Shown here one piece after another: positions 1-7,462 of a stretch of DNA of 50,042 nucleotides (position 1 is its first letter; each line of letters starts with the position of its first letter). The position numbers and the translations under genes are program-made. The stretch is from Abiotrophia sp938010525. GTDB taxonomy: Bacteria; Bacillota; Bacilli; Lactobacillales; Aerococcaceae. Where the stretch lies: assembly GCF_938010525.1 (NCBI RefSeq), contig NZ_CALLVK010000011.1, positions 1 through 50,042 of the forward strand, written 5' to 3'. Below the pieces are notes generated by a model. The model searched no databases, was not told the origin of the DNA, and saw nothing but the letters and a program-made list of their open reading frames with translations.

Positions 1-532
1 CGAAAATGGCCGACAGCCAGAAACGACGCCAGAGGGCTGCTTGGTGGCTGGCCTTTGCTTGGGCCGCCTGATCCGCCTCTTGCTGGATTTGCGCTTGGCT
101 AGCTCCAGCTTGATCTGCTAGGACCTGGGCTTGATAGCCGGCCTCTGCCACGGTTTGGCAAATTATTTCTTCATTAATAGCGCCTGGCTGGTAGGTCACC
201 GACAGGACTTCAGTGGCCAGATTGACGCTAGCCGCGCTGACTTCTGGCAGGCTGCTGACTGCAGACTCAATATTGGCCGCGCAAGAAGCACAGGACATGC
301 CTGTTAGGGCGAAGTTTTGCGTCACTTGGGGCAGGACCAAATCATAACCGGCCGCCTGGACCGCTGCCTGCAAGTCTAGGGGGCTGACACTCCCTTCTGT
401 CTCCAGGCTGACTTTTTCAGTTGCTAAATTAACTTGTGCTGACTTGACGCCCGTTACGGCCTGCAGGGCTACTTCCACTGCATGGGCACAAGAAGCGCAA
501 GACAAGCCTTGAACCGCATATTCTTGTGACAT
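1..532 (-). CDS. copA: Copper-exporting P-type ATPase, N-terminal part (cut by window edge)
   Basis: Only the first ~177 codons are present; the gene runs off the left edge. Reading the minus strand from the ATG at 532 gives two heavy-metal-associated domains, each with a metal-binding CxxC: SCASC at residues 11-15 and SCASC at 80-84. Tandem HMA domains at the N-terminus are typical of CopA-type ATPases, which pump Cu(I) across the cytoplasmic membrane using ATP; the catalytic DKTG and HP motifs lie outside the window. An ATG at 538 is in frame, but the AAGGAAGG ribosome site sits about 8 nt before 532, so 532 is preferred. The promoter upstream carries two CopY-type operators, supporting a copper role. 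Another soft-metal ATPase with HMA domains is possible but less likely. Confidence 0.88.
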   Translation of the reverse strand, partial: MSQEYAVQGLSCASCAHAVEVALQAVTGVKSAQVNLATEKVSLETEGSVSPLDLQAAVQAAGYDLVLPQVTQNFALTGMSCASCAANIESAVSSLPEVSAASVNLATEVLSVTYQPGAINEEIICQTVAEAGYQAQVLADQAGASQAQIQQEADQAAQAKASHQAALWRRFWLSAIF

Positions 533-561
533 GGTCATCACCTTCCTTAATCTCATTTTTA

Positions 562-615
562 GATTACAAGTGTAATCTTCATTTCTAGTATAACACCTTA
601 GATTACATTTGTAAA
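562..615 (-). promoter_or_regulatory. copA promoter with two CopY (cop box) operators
   Basis: On the minus strand a near-consensus promoter is visible: TTTACA (610-615), a 17-bp spacer, TATACT (587-592). Two TACAnnTGTA sites, the consensus of the CopY operator in lactic acid bacteria, are present: TACATTTGTA at 604-613, overlapping the -35, and TACAAGTGTA at 565-574 inside the palindrome GATTACAAGTGTAATC (562-577), downstream of the -10. CopY would block the promoter until copper releases it. No copY gene is in the window. Confidence 0.85.
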
Positions 616-670
616 CCCCTCTTTTTTCTCAGACTTAAGACCGATTTTACTCTTTATGCCAGAATATCCC

Positions 671-702
671 TTGACGCATTATACTATGCGTTGTATAGTA
701 TA
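671..702 (+). promoter_or_regulatory. padR operon promoter with inverted-repeat operator
   Basis: TTGACG (671-676), 17-bp spacer, TATAGT (694-699). An inverted repeat TATACTAT (680-687) / ATAGTATA (695-702) with a 7-nt centre covers the spacer and -10, where a repressor would block RNA polymerase. The adjacent PadR protein is the natural candidate, implying autoregulation. Confidence 0.65.
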
Positions 703-724
703 GGTGTAGAAAGGAAGAACGCCT

Positions 725-1042
725 ATGGAAGCTCAACTCAAGCGTGGCCTTTTGGAAGTCTGTGTATTGGCCGCCCTGCGCCAAGAAGACTCCTACGGCT
801 ACAAAATTGTCAAAGATGTGTCGGAATACATTCCGATCTCCGAATCCACCCTCTACCCCATCCTCAAGCGACTGGAAGCCAACCAGGCGGTGGCTGCCTA
901 CTCGATTGAGCATAAGGGACGTCTACGCAAGTACTACCGCCTGACCCATGTCGGCCACAGTCAAATCCAGAACTTTCTCCAGGACTGGGACGCCGTCATG
1001 AAAGCCTACCACTTTATCCTAGGAGATGATCGACATGAATAG
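725..1042 (+). CDS. PadR family transcriptional regulator
   Basis: 105 aa, the usual size of short (subfamily 2) PadR regulators: a winged-helix DNA-binding domain with the characteristic run ESTLYPILKRLE around residues 37-48 and a basic wing (GRLRKYYRLT). It starts at ATG 725 behind GAAAGGAAG. The last codons overlap the start of the next gene, so the two are translationally coupled. PadR proteins usually repress their own operon and respond to envelope-active or phenolic compounds; the ligand here is unknown. The palindrome over its promoter (680-702) suggests autorepression. Confidence 0.9.
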   Translation: MEAQLKRGLLEVCVLAALRQEDSYGYKIVKDVSEYIPISESTLYPILKRLEANQAVAAYSIEHKGRLRKYYRLTHVGHSQIQNFLQDWDAVMKAYHFILGDDRHE

Positions 1043-1604
1043 ATACGACTTCAAACACCAACTAGCCCGGCGCTTGGCTGGCCTACCCGAGGAAGAACTG
1101 GCCACCACCCTGTCCTTCTTCGACGAAATGATTGATGACCGCCTAGATGAAGGCATGACCGAGGAGCAAGCCGTAGCGGACTTGGGTGACTTAGATGAAA
1201 TTGCCAACCGGATTCTAGCGGAAATGTCACCCTTTGAGCGGGTCAAACAAAAACTCAAACCCAAACGCCCTATTTCGGGTGGCCAATGGGTCTTGATTGC
1301 CCTGACCTTCCCCATCTGGTTGCCACTTATTATAACGGTCGGCGCTATAGGCTTTGCCTTGGTTTTGGTGATGGCATCCCTACTCTTCGCCTTCTATGTC
1401 ACGGTCTTTGCCCTTATTTTTGGCGGTGCATTCATAGCGGTGACCAGCCCCTTCACCTCCGGTTTCAACCTGATTAATGCCCTCTTCAACTTCGGGGCAG
1501 GTCTTTCCCTAGTCGGTCTAGGTCTCCTATTCTTGCCATGGGCCCAACGCGGCTTCCGCAATCTCAACCATCGACTGCGCTGGATTCACTCTCGTCGCGA
1601 CTAG
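1035..1604 (+). CDS. DUF1700 (HAAS-type) membrane protein
   Basis: 189 aa. The N-terminal ~80 residues are the HAAS/DUF1700 pattern, a short helical domain with LARRLAGLPEEE and DEMIDDRLDEGMTEEQAV. Three to four hydrophobic segments follow from about residue 95 to 180. DUF1700 proteins are commonly encoded immediately after PadR regulators and are thought to sense or relay envelope signals. An ATG at 1026 is in frame but almost touches the AGGAG at 1021-1025; ATG 1035, about 9 nt downstream, is the better start. It overlaps the padR stop and is followed 24 nt later by the DUF4097 gene. Confidence 0.82.
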   Translation: MNRYDFKHQLARRLAGLPEEELATTLSFFDEMIDDRLDEGMTEEQAVADLGDLDEIANRILAEMSPFERVKQKLKPKRPISGGQWVLIALTFPIWLPLIITVGAIGFALVLVMASLLFAFYVTVFALIFGGAFIAVTSPFTSGFNLINALFNFGAGLSLVGLGLLFLPWAQRGFRNLNHRLRWIHSRRD

Positions 1605-1628
1605 ACTCACCTAGAAAGGAGCTTATTT

Positions 1629-2498
1629 ATGAAAAACCTGACTAAAATCGCCATTTTACTCATTATCATTGGTCTCTTGTCCATTGGGACGGCCTTCGCC
1701 CTATCGGGTGGCGACCTAACCCGCTTCAGTATGGCCGGAACGCCAGAGAACAAGCAATACCAAGCCTCAGCTAGCGATGTGACCGAGTTGGTCGTCAAGG
1801 CTTCGATTGCGGATGTGACCGTCACAGGCGCTGACCAATCCGACATCAAGATTGACTATACCGAAGATCGCAGCATCAACTATAACATCAAGCAAGAAGG
1901 CTCCCGCCTGATTATGCAATCCAAGGGCCAGTTCTTCTTCTTCAATTTCTGGTCCTTCAACCCCTTCGGTATCTTCAATTCCCACAAGATTAACATTACC
2001 CTTCCTAAGGAGCTGGCCGCCAAAGTGGACGTCAGGTCTTCGACTGGGTCCATCACCGTCAGCGACCTTAACCTCAAGGACAACCTCAAACTCGACGACT
2101 CGACTGGCGACATCCAGCTAGAAAAGGTTAAGGCTAGCAAGGATATCAACGTCTCTGCCTCAACGGGTAAGATTAGCCTTGACCAGGTTTCCGGCCAAAA
2201 CTTTGACCTATCTGCTTCAACGGGTGATATCCGCACCAAGCAAACCCAAGCCAGTGGCACGACCTTCAAGGCCAATAGTTCAACTGGGAGCCTGGACATT
2301 CAGGATTTGAATGATGTCCCAGACATTGAACTCTCCTCTTCAACGGGTGATATTAAGGCCACGATTCAAGGCAAACGCAAGGACTATCAAATCGACACCA
2401 AGACCATGGGCAACAAAACCCAAGAAAACGAAGGCGCCAGCAAGAAAGTCAAGGCCCACTCGTCAACTGGCAATGTTAACGTCCAATTCTCAGAATAA
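1629..2498 (+). CDS. DUF4097 beta-helix-like envelope protein with seven STG repeats
   Basis: 289 aa. A hydrophobic N-terminal segment (residues 8-25) acts as signal peptide or membrane anchor; no lipobox Cys is present. The body is the DUF4097 (putative adhesin / LiaG-like) fold, with seven copies of a STG(S/D/K/N)(I/L/V) motif spaced roughly 17-25 residues, consistent with stacked rungs of a beta-solenoid. The protein should sit outside the membrane. Together with PadR and the DUF1700 protein it forms the usual three-gene arrangement seen in Firmicutes envelope-stress operons. Starts behind AAAGGAG and ends 15 nt before a strong terminator. The molecular function is not known for the family. 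Confidence 0.85.
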   Translation: MKNLTKIAILLIIIGLLSIGTAFALSGGDLTRFSMAGTPENKQYQASASDVTELVVKASIADVTVTGADQSDIKIDYTEDRSINYNIKQEGSRLIMQSKGQFFFFNFWSFNPFGIFNSHKINITLPKELAAKVDVRSSTGSITVSDLNLKDNLKLDDSTGDIQLEKVKASKDINVSASTGKISLDQVSGQNFDLSASTGDIRTKQTQASGTTFKANSSTGSLDIQDLNDVPDIELSSSTGDIKATIQGKRKDYQIDTKTMGNKTQENEGASKKVKAHSSTGNVNVQFSE

Positions 2499-2512
2499 TC
2501 GAGATAGAAAAA

Positions 2513-2534
2513 GAGGCCCTAGGGCCTCTTTTTT
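2513..2534 (+). terminator. Rho-independent terminator of the padR operon
   Basis: GAGGCCCT / AGGGCCTC stem with essentially no loop, followed by six T residues, 15 nt after the DUF4097 stop codon. Confidence 0.9.
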
Positions 2535-2549
2535 GTCTACCTGCTTCTG

Positions 2550-2743
2550 GCTTGGCTGGGCTGGCCACGGCGGCCGCTCTAGGCAAAGCTAGGCCCTTGT
2601 GGCGGACCGGCTTCAGCCAGCCTGCGGCTGTCTTCCGCCTTGGCGGTCTATGGTGGCCTATGTCGCTGCGCTCCAAGGCCACTCATACGCCCGCCATCCT
2701 AATGCCACAAGGGCTACTTTGCCCTGCAGCCACCTTGCCAAGC
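2550..2743 (+). repeat. Palindromic intergenic repeat, copy A
   Basis: About 194 bp bounded by GCTTGGC (2550) and GCCAAGC (2743). The inner inverted arms GGCAAAG..GCCCTTGTGGC (2582-2603) and GCCACAAGGGC..CTTTGCC (2704-2723) enclose smaller hairpins: CCGCC-TT-GGCGG near 2635-2646, and GTGGCC/GGCCAC near 2653-2683. The core is nearly identical to copies B, C and D elsewhere in the window. No open reading frame of note. Confidence 0.8.
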
Positions 2744-2763
2744 TTTGGGGGCTAAATATATGA

Positions 2764-3936
2764 TTATATCCGCTTTTTCAGAAATTCAACTACATTTTGG
2801 GTAAAATGTGAAATGCCAATAACCCAGTTGCGCTTCTCAACATAAAACTCAAACCCTTGCTCCGTACTAATAATAGTCTTCTTATACTCTGGATTAGAGA
2901 ATATTTTGTCTTGGTACTTCTCTCCACCATAAAAAATACAGTCTCTTAAATCCTCATAATCAACATTTTCTTGGTTTTCTAATTTCTCATAGATATCCTT
3001 TGCCTTAGCTTCACCTAGTCTAAGCTTTAAATCAAATAAGATTTTACCTAGTGAATACGAAGAAATAGACAAGAAAGAAACTAAAGAAAAAATGGAAGAC
3101 GCTGTCGCCAAGTTCTTATATTTTAACAGATCATAAAGGTCATGTTGAACACCCTTTAAGATTTCCATTACTAAAGGATTGGATTTTAAGAATGTTATGA
3201 ACTCGAAGGAGGCACCTGATTTTTCGATTATATCAATCGTAACTTGTCTATATTCATAAACACTAGAATACATATTTTTCATCATATTACCCGGAATATA
3301 CTGCAATAACAATGAAATTGATAGAGATATTAAAACACCAACCAGCCAAGATCGGTTAGTAATCTTCCTAATAGAATGAAGGGGTAAAATTAAAGTCAAC
3401 AAAGCATAAAATAAACTTGAATTGATAAGAAAAGTCCCAATACTCTCTACGCTTGAAAGATGTTCAAAATCATTGATACTGAAGAAAATGATTGTAGAAA
3501 TGAGTGGAACAGAATAATAAAACAAGCTAGGAATATAGAACCTCGAAGACATAATTATCCCAAGAATCAGTATTGTCAATATAATGTATTGCACAATTTC
3601 TGGAAACTGGATTTTCACAGTAAATAAAGTCACTATGGATATCAGGAAAATGGTTCCGTAGATTACAGAAAAAATAGCTTGGTCAATCTCTTGGCGACTT
3701 TTCAAATCAGTTAAGTACCCTTTTTCAGTGACATAATACAATTTTTTCTCTCTTATAAGTTTATACTTATCTCGTTTGTCATCAATCTCTTCTACTATCT
3801 CTTTTCTACACCAATAAAATAATCCTATAATGACTATAAGTGCAAAAAGATGATGAAAGACACTTCCTGGATATAAAATCACAAGTGTAGCAATACCTAA
3901 AAATATTGCGGTTGATATTTTTGCGTTTTTGTTCAT
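2764..3936 (-). CDS. AT-rich orphan multi-pass membrane protein
   Basis: 390 aa, not recognised. Two hydrophobic segments at about residues 8-45 are followed by a charged stretch (EIDDKRDKYKLIREKK), then roughly six further membrane segments between residues 85 and 300, and a ~90-residue charged C-terminus likely in the cytoplasm. Base composition and codon use (many AT-ending codons, runs of A and T) differ sharply from the neighbouring genes, suggesting transfer. The start at 3936 follows GGAGAGTAAGG. It stands alone, flanked by inverted copies A and B of the palindromic repeat. No catalytic motif was found; a second AT-rich orphan membrane gene lies at 43727-44932. Confidence 0.75.
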   Translation of the reverse strand: MNKNAKISTAIFLGIATLVILYPGSVFHHLFALIVIIGLFYWCRKEIVEEIDDKRDKYKLIREKKLYYVTEKGYLTDLKSRQEIDQAIFSVIYGTIFLISIVTLFTVKIQFPEIVQYIILTILILGIIMSSRFYIPSLFYYSVPLISTIIFFSINDFEHLSSVESIGTFLINSSLFYALLTLILPLHSIRKITNRSWLVGVLISLSISLLLQYIPGNMMKNMYSSVYEYRQVTIDIIEKSGASFEFITFLKSNPLVMEILKGVQHDLYDLLKYKNLATASSIFSLVSFLSISSYSLGKILFDLKLRLGEAKAKDIYEKLENQENVDYEDLRDCIFYGGEKYQDKIFSNPEYKKTIISTEQGFEFYVEKRNWVIGISHFTQNVVEFLKKRI

Positions 3937-3998
3937 CCTTACTCTCCTTCGAATTTATTTGCGTTTGAAATATAAATTTAAACAACAAAAATAATCAT

Positions 3999-4004
3999 AT
4001 TATA
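3999..4004 (-). promoter_or_regulatory. Candidate -10 box for the AT-rich membrane gene
   Basis: TATAAT on the minus strand about 63 nt before the start codon. No good -35 is seen at the right distance, so the call rests on the -10 alone. Confidence 0.35.
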
Positions 4005-4191
4005 ATTACTACTTCTTCTACTATAAGTTTTACAAACATACCACTGATTTAGTTACAAGAAGTCAATCACACCCACTCAGCCTAAAATCAAGATGAATCA
4101 TCAGTGACTGATAGATGAGAACTCTCTCCTAAAAATCCGAGATTTCCTGTAGTTTGGCTCCTGAACTAAAAGATATCTTTGCTCCACAAAG

Positions 4192-4512
4192 TCAGTCACC
4201 AAAATAAGCTTTTAATCTCGCTACTTGTTCTTGACCCAACATCTCTTGACCGTCAATCAGTTTATTTAGGGCATCAAGCTCCACACCAGAAGTCTCACTC
4301 AGTCGTTTGAGATAGTCCGCCCCTTTACTTTGTAATTTTATACGGATTAATTCCGCATAGTAGTCATTGGTCACCCTAAGAACGGTGGCTTCATCCCGAA
4401 TGTCGATGGTGTCACTCAGCAAATCAAAAACCGTCTGCAAATTCAAGAGGCCCGCTAAATTACGAATGACCTGCTTAATTTGGCGCAAGATATAATCATT
4501 TTCAACAAACAT
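4192..4512 (-). CDS. DUF6483-like hypothetical protein
   Basis: 106 aa, soluble and mostly helical. The opening pattern (DYILRQIKQVIRNLAGLL) resembles the DUF6483 family of Firmicutes, whose function is unknown; this assignment is from memory of the family pattern only. The start at 4512 follows AAAAGGAGGAAGC. The upstream segment (4543-4684) is a near-duplicate of the one upstream of the lipoprotein gene at 4954-6207, although the two proteins are unrelated. It is a single-gene unit by position. Confidence 0.65.
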   Translation of the reverse strand: MFVENDYILRQIKQVIRNLAGLLNLQTVFDLLSDTIDIRDEATVLRVTNDYYAELIRIKLQSKGADYLKRLSETSGVELDALNKLIDGQEMLGQEQVARLKAYFGD

Positions 4513-4542
4513 AACGCTTCCTCCTTTTGGCTGATAACTCTG

Positions 4543-4684
4543 CTTACACCCTTATTATAGCCCTCTAAAACAAAAATAAATAGGCCTACTTCATTTAAAT
4601 ACAGGCTTTGCCGACTATTTTTTCATCCTAACTTCGGCACCAACTTAAGGAAATTGAGGCGGCCAAAGACTTGCTCCAGGAGCT
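4543..4684 (-). repeat. Duplicated upstream segment, copy 1
   Basis: A 142-bp stretch upstream of the DUF6483-like gene that aligns along its whole length with 6241-6382, upstream of the lipoprotein gene. Shared blocks include CTTACACCCT, ATTATAG, CATTTAAATACAGGCTTTG and CCAAAGACTTG. It contains a minus-strand TATAAT (about 4554-4559) that could serve as -10 for both genes. Confidence 0.8.
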
Positions 4685-4706
4685 CAATTTTTAACGCTAG
4701 TCCCTA

Positions 4707-4894
4707 GCCTTGGCCTAGGCGGACGCGGGCAAAGTGGCCCTTGTGGCCACTAGGATGGCGGGCGTATGAGTGGCCTTGGAGCGCTAGCGACTTAGGCCAC
4801 CATAGACCGCCAAGGCGGAAGACAGCCGCAGGCTGGCTGGAGCCGGTCCCGCCACAAGGGCCATCTTTCCCTAAGCATCCGACCAGGCCAAGGC
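4707..4894 (-). repeat. Palindromic intergenic repeat, copy B
   Basis: 188 bp bounded by GCCTTGGC and GCCAAGGC, in inverse orientation to copy A. Inner arms GGGCAAAGTGGCCCTTGTGGC (4727-4747) and its complement (4851-4871). The core between them matches copies A, C and D. Confidence 0.82.
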
Positions 4895-4910
4895 AGACCG
4901 AGGCAGAAAC

Positions 4911-4951
4911 AAAAAGGACCCAGCCCCTAACAAAGAGGCTGGGTCCTTTTT
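4911..4951 (-). terminator. Terminator of the lipoprotein gene
   Basis: AAAAAGGACCCAGCC (4911-4925) pairs perfectly with GGCTGGGTCCTTTTT (4937-4951). It begins 2 nt after the lipoprotein stop on the minus strand and has T-runs on both strands, so it may work in both directions. Confidence 0.88.
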
Positions 4952-4953
4952 AA

Positions 4954-6207
4954 CTAATCAAATGCTGACATTAAATCTGGGTTTTGGGTGGTTTGGAAGG
5001 AGACCTGACCCTCTTGGTCTGGTTGGGACGTGGCTTCCAAAATATAGGCATGATTGTGACGCTTAACAAAGGCTATGACCTGTTTGCCATCTAGGCGCAC
5101 ATAAATAGCCGTCACTTCATAGTTGAGGTCGCTCTTGCCTAGCTGCATGCCATAGAATTGGAAGCTTGCTGCTTGGCCGTCCACTTTGGCTTGGTTAAGG
5201 ACTTGGTCGGGAACCGCCAAATCATAATATGACAAGGCTGTAGCTGGGGTTGCGGCCTGGTAAGTTTGGCCTTGGGCCTTACCGTAGGCTTCCATGACTT
5301 GGGCAATATGATCCTTTCTAATGTCACTTGGCCCCGCGATTGTGCCCTCATCACTCGTCTGGCCACTGTCCCGATTGTCAGGATTGAGATACTTAGCAAA
5401 GCCCTGACTCAATTCCTGATTCTCGGTCTCTTTGAAATCTAACTTATCGCTGTCAGACAAATGGGCCTGACTGTAGAGGACTTGGGGCTGGCCTTGATGG
5501 AGAGTGAAGAGGTAGAGATGACGCTGACTTGGGTCCGAATCGGTGGTCTCATAGCTATCCAAGACCAGGTAATCGTACCGAGCGTTTTTGACATTGCCCA
5601 TAATATTCCAGGTCACGGCTTGCCCATGGACGGTGGCGTTTTTGAGCCGATTACTGCTGTCGCCAATACCCACAAAATCCTCCAAATGCAAAGGCCGATA
5701 GTCTTGCTTCATGCCTTGGGCCCACTTGAGGAAGAAGGAAGCAAAGGCTTGCTTATCCCAATTGAGATAGTGCTGAAAGTCTGCTGACTCCTGCTCAATG
5801 CGTTGGCTATCTTGAGGGTGGAGACCCTTGAGCCGCTCCCCTTCCTGATAGGCCGCGGTAAAAGGCACTTGGACTGAAGACCGCGCGTCTTCACTCAGCG
5901 AATCGCGGTAGTCCAACTGTTTTTGATAGGCAGCTTGCATCTGCTTGAAATAAGAGGGCTGAGCCTGACTGCTAGCCGGCTCCTGGCTGGCTTGCGAGGC
6001 CCCTTGAGATTTGGCCTCACTTGCTGACTGACTACTTGACTGGCTATGACTGGATTGACTAGTAGACACACTGCTGACGGATTCACTGGTCACAGAATTC
6101 GCGACCTGTGTGCTAGTAGCTCCTTGATTGCCTTGACCATGCCCACACCCACTCAGGGCTAGGGCTCCAATAACCGTACCGACGAGTAATGCATACCGCT
6201 TACTCAT
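4954..6207 (-). CDS. Lipoprotein with two DUF4767-like domains
   Basis: 417 aa. The signal peptide ends in a lipobox, LSGC, so Cys21 would be lipid-modified and the protein anchored on the outer face of the membrane. A Ser/Gln-rich linker spans about residues 30-85. Two related domains follow, beginning near FLKWAQGMKQDY (~160) and QVMEAYGKAQGQTY (~290). They share the pattern of a helix with W/YG..M/Q..Y, then beta strands, and resemble DUF4767 domains of lactobacilli; function is unknown. The start at 6207 follows AAAAAGGAGGCGCGTCACC. The upstream region is a duplicate of that of the DUF6483-like gene. Confidence 0.78.
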   Translation of the reverse strand: MSKRYALLVGTVIGALALSGCGHGQGNQGATSTQVANSVTSESVSSVSTSQSSHSQSSSQSASEAKSQGASQASQEPASSQAQPSYFKQMQAAYQKQLDYRDSLSEDARSSVQVPFTAAYQEGERLKGLHPQDSQRIEQESADFQHYLNWDKQAFASFFLKWAQGMKQDYRPLHLEDFVGIGDSSNRLKNATVHGQAVTWNIMGNVKNARYDYLVLDSYETTDSDPSQRHLYLFTLHQGQPQVLYSQAHLSDSDKLDFKETENQELSQGFAKYLNPDNRDSGQTSDEGTIAGPSDIRKDHIAQVMEAYGKAQGQTYQAATPATALSYYDLAVPDQVLNQAKVDGQAASFQFYGMQLGKSDLNYEVTAIYVRLDGKQVIAFVKRHNHAYILEATSQPDQEGQVSFQTTQNPDLMSAFD

Positions 6208-6240
6208 GGTGACGCGCCTCCTTTTTGCTTGTGACTTTTA

Positions 6241-6382
6241 CTTACACCCTAATTATAGTCTTCTCTACCAAAAATAAAAAGTCCTAGACCATTTAAATAC
6301 AGGCTTTGCTGACAAATTATTCGCCCTAACTTCAACACCAACTTATGGAAATTAGGGCGACCAAAGACTTGCGCCAGGGGCT
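6241..6382 (-). repeat. Duplicated upstream segment, copy 2
   Basis: Second copy of the 142-bp segment seen at 4543-4684, here directly upstream of the lipoprotein gene. It includes the minus-strand TATAAT near 6252-6257. Confidence 0.8.
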
Positions 6383-6404
6383 AAAGGGATGACTAGCGCA
6401 TTAG

Positions 6405-6488
6405 AGGCCCTTGGAGCGCAGCGACTTAGGGACTCAATAGCTAGGCAAGGCGAGAGACTGGCTGGACAAGCGCCAACCGGTCCAGCCC
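6405..6488 (-). repeat. Degenerate palindromic repeat, copy E
   Basis: Retains CTTGGAGCGCAGCGACTTAG, then diverged forms of the CCGCCAAGGCGG hairpin and of the ACCGGTCC block, in the order found in copies B and C. The outer arms are lost. Confidence 0.6.
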
Positions 6489-6536
6489 CAAACCAAGTTT
6501 TTGGCTTGAGCCCCGATTTCCAAGTCACACACCCCA

Positions 6537-6725
6537 GCCTTGGCTAGGCCGGGTGCGGACAAAGTGGCCCTTGTGGCCTCAAGGATGGCGGGCGTATGAG
6601 TGGCCTTGGAGCGCAGCGAGTTAGGACACCATAGACCGCCAAGGCGGAAGACTCGCCCCTGCGAGGCTGGAGCCGGTCCCGCCACAAGGGTCCACTTTGC
6701 CCTAAGCACCCGACCAGGCCAAGGC
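6537..6725 (-). repeat. Palindromic intergenic repeat, copy C
   Basis: 189 bp. Long terminal inverted arms: GCCTTGGC..GG.CGGGTGC..CAAAGTGG.CCCTTGTGGC on the left (6537-6577) and its complement on the right (6681-6725). Core matches copy B almost base for base and is in the same orientation as B. Confidence 0.82.
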
Positions 6726-6741
6726 AGACCGAGGCAGCAAC

Positions 6742-6772
6742 AAAAAAGACAGAGGTCCTTCAGACCTCTGTC
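6742..6772 (-). terminator. Terminator of the nitroreductase gene
   Basis: GACAGAGGTC / GACCTCTGTC, perfect 10-bp stem with a 5-nt loop, followed on the minus strand by six T residues. Confidence 0.92.
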
Positions 6773-6793
6773 CTCCACAAGCTATAGCTTGTC

Positions 6794-7396
6794 TTATTTA
6801 CCGAATGACTTAACGCGATCTTGGTCAGCCATGTATTCTTTGTCGCCAGCTGGCGCTACCACGCTACCGAATGGTGCTTGAGCACGTAATTTCCAAGTAG
6901 ATGGGATATTGTATTTAGCGGCTACTTTCTCGTCAACTAATGGGTTGTAGTGTTGCACGTTCATGCCGATGTTTTGTTCAGCCAATGCCAACCATACTGC
7001 GTATAAGTTGATCCCGTGGGCTTGTTCTGACCAGATTGGGAAGTTGTCAGCGTAGAGTGGGAAGTTAGCTTGTAAGCCTTCTACGACTTCTTGGTCTTCG
7101 AAGAAGAGGATGGTCCCAGCCCCTGCTGCGAAACCTGCTAAACGACCTTTAGTCCCTTCAAAAGCTTCCGCTGGCGTTACCTTTTCAAGTTCGCTATAAG
7201 CAATCTCGTTCCAGAAGTCTTCAGACTCTTTGCCGAATAAGATGACAGCACGGCTAGATTGAGAGTTGAAGGCAGATGGTGCTTCTTTCATGGCTTTTTC
7301 TACGATTTCAACAAGAGCATCGTTAGAAACTGGCAGCTCCTTACCGAGTGCGTAAATTGAACGACGTTTTGCTTGTAATTGGTTAAAGTTTGACAT
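6794..7396 (-). CDS. Nitroreductase family protein (Frm2/Hbn1-like)
   Basis: 200 aa, the normal length for the family. FMN-dependent oxidoreductases of this type reduce nitro compounds or quinones with NAD(P)H. The segment RRSIYALGKELP followed by APSAFNSQSSRAVILFG is typical of the Frm2-like branch, and GFAAGAGTILFFED and the AHGINLYAVWLALAEQ region fit the fold. The frame is open further upstream, but ATG 7396 has AGAGG 8 nt before it and begins with the conserved MSNFNQLQ. It is the second gene of a unit with the Rrf2 regulator, 66 nt downstream of it. Cytoplasmic; redox or nitrosative stress defence is an inference. Confidence 0.88.
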   Translation of the reverse strand: MSNFNQLQAKRRSIYALGKELPVSNDALVEIVEKAMKEAPSAFNSQSSRAVILFGKESEDFWNEIAYSELEKVTPAEAFEGTKGRLAGFAAGAGTILFFEDQEVVEGLQANFPLYADNFPIWSEQAHGINLYAVWLALAEQNIGMNVQHYNPLVDEKVAAKYNIPSTWKLRAQAPFGSVVAPAGDKEYMADQDRVKSFGK

Positions 7397-7462
7397 ATTA
7401 ATTACCTCTATTCTTTCTATTTTATATATTCTAATCCCCAAGGGATATTTAATTTACTTAGA

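Larger units (their letters stand above)
4513..4953. other. Gene-free stretch made of two repeats and a terminator
   Basis: From left to right this holds the duplicated upstream segment (4543-4684), palindromic repeat copy B (4707-4894) and the terminator of the lipoprotein gene (4911-4951). No supported coding region lies in it. Confidence 0.7.
6208..6793. other. Gene-free stretch of 586 bp filled with repeats
   Basis: Holds duplicated segment copy 2 (6241-6382), a decayed palindromic repeat (6405-6488), palindromic repeat copy C (6537-6725) and the nitroreductase terminator (6742-6772). No supported gene is present. Confidence 0.7.
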
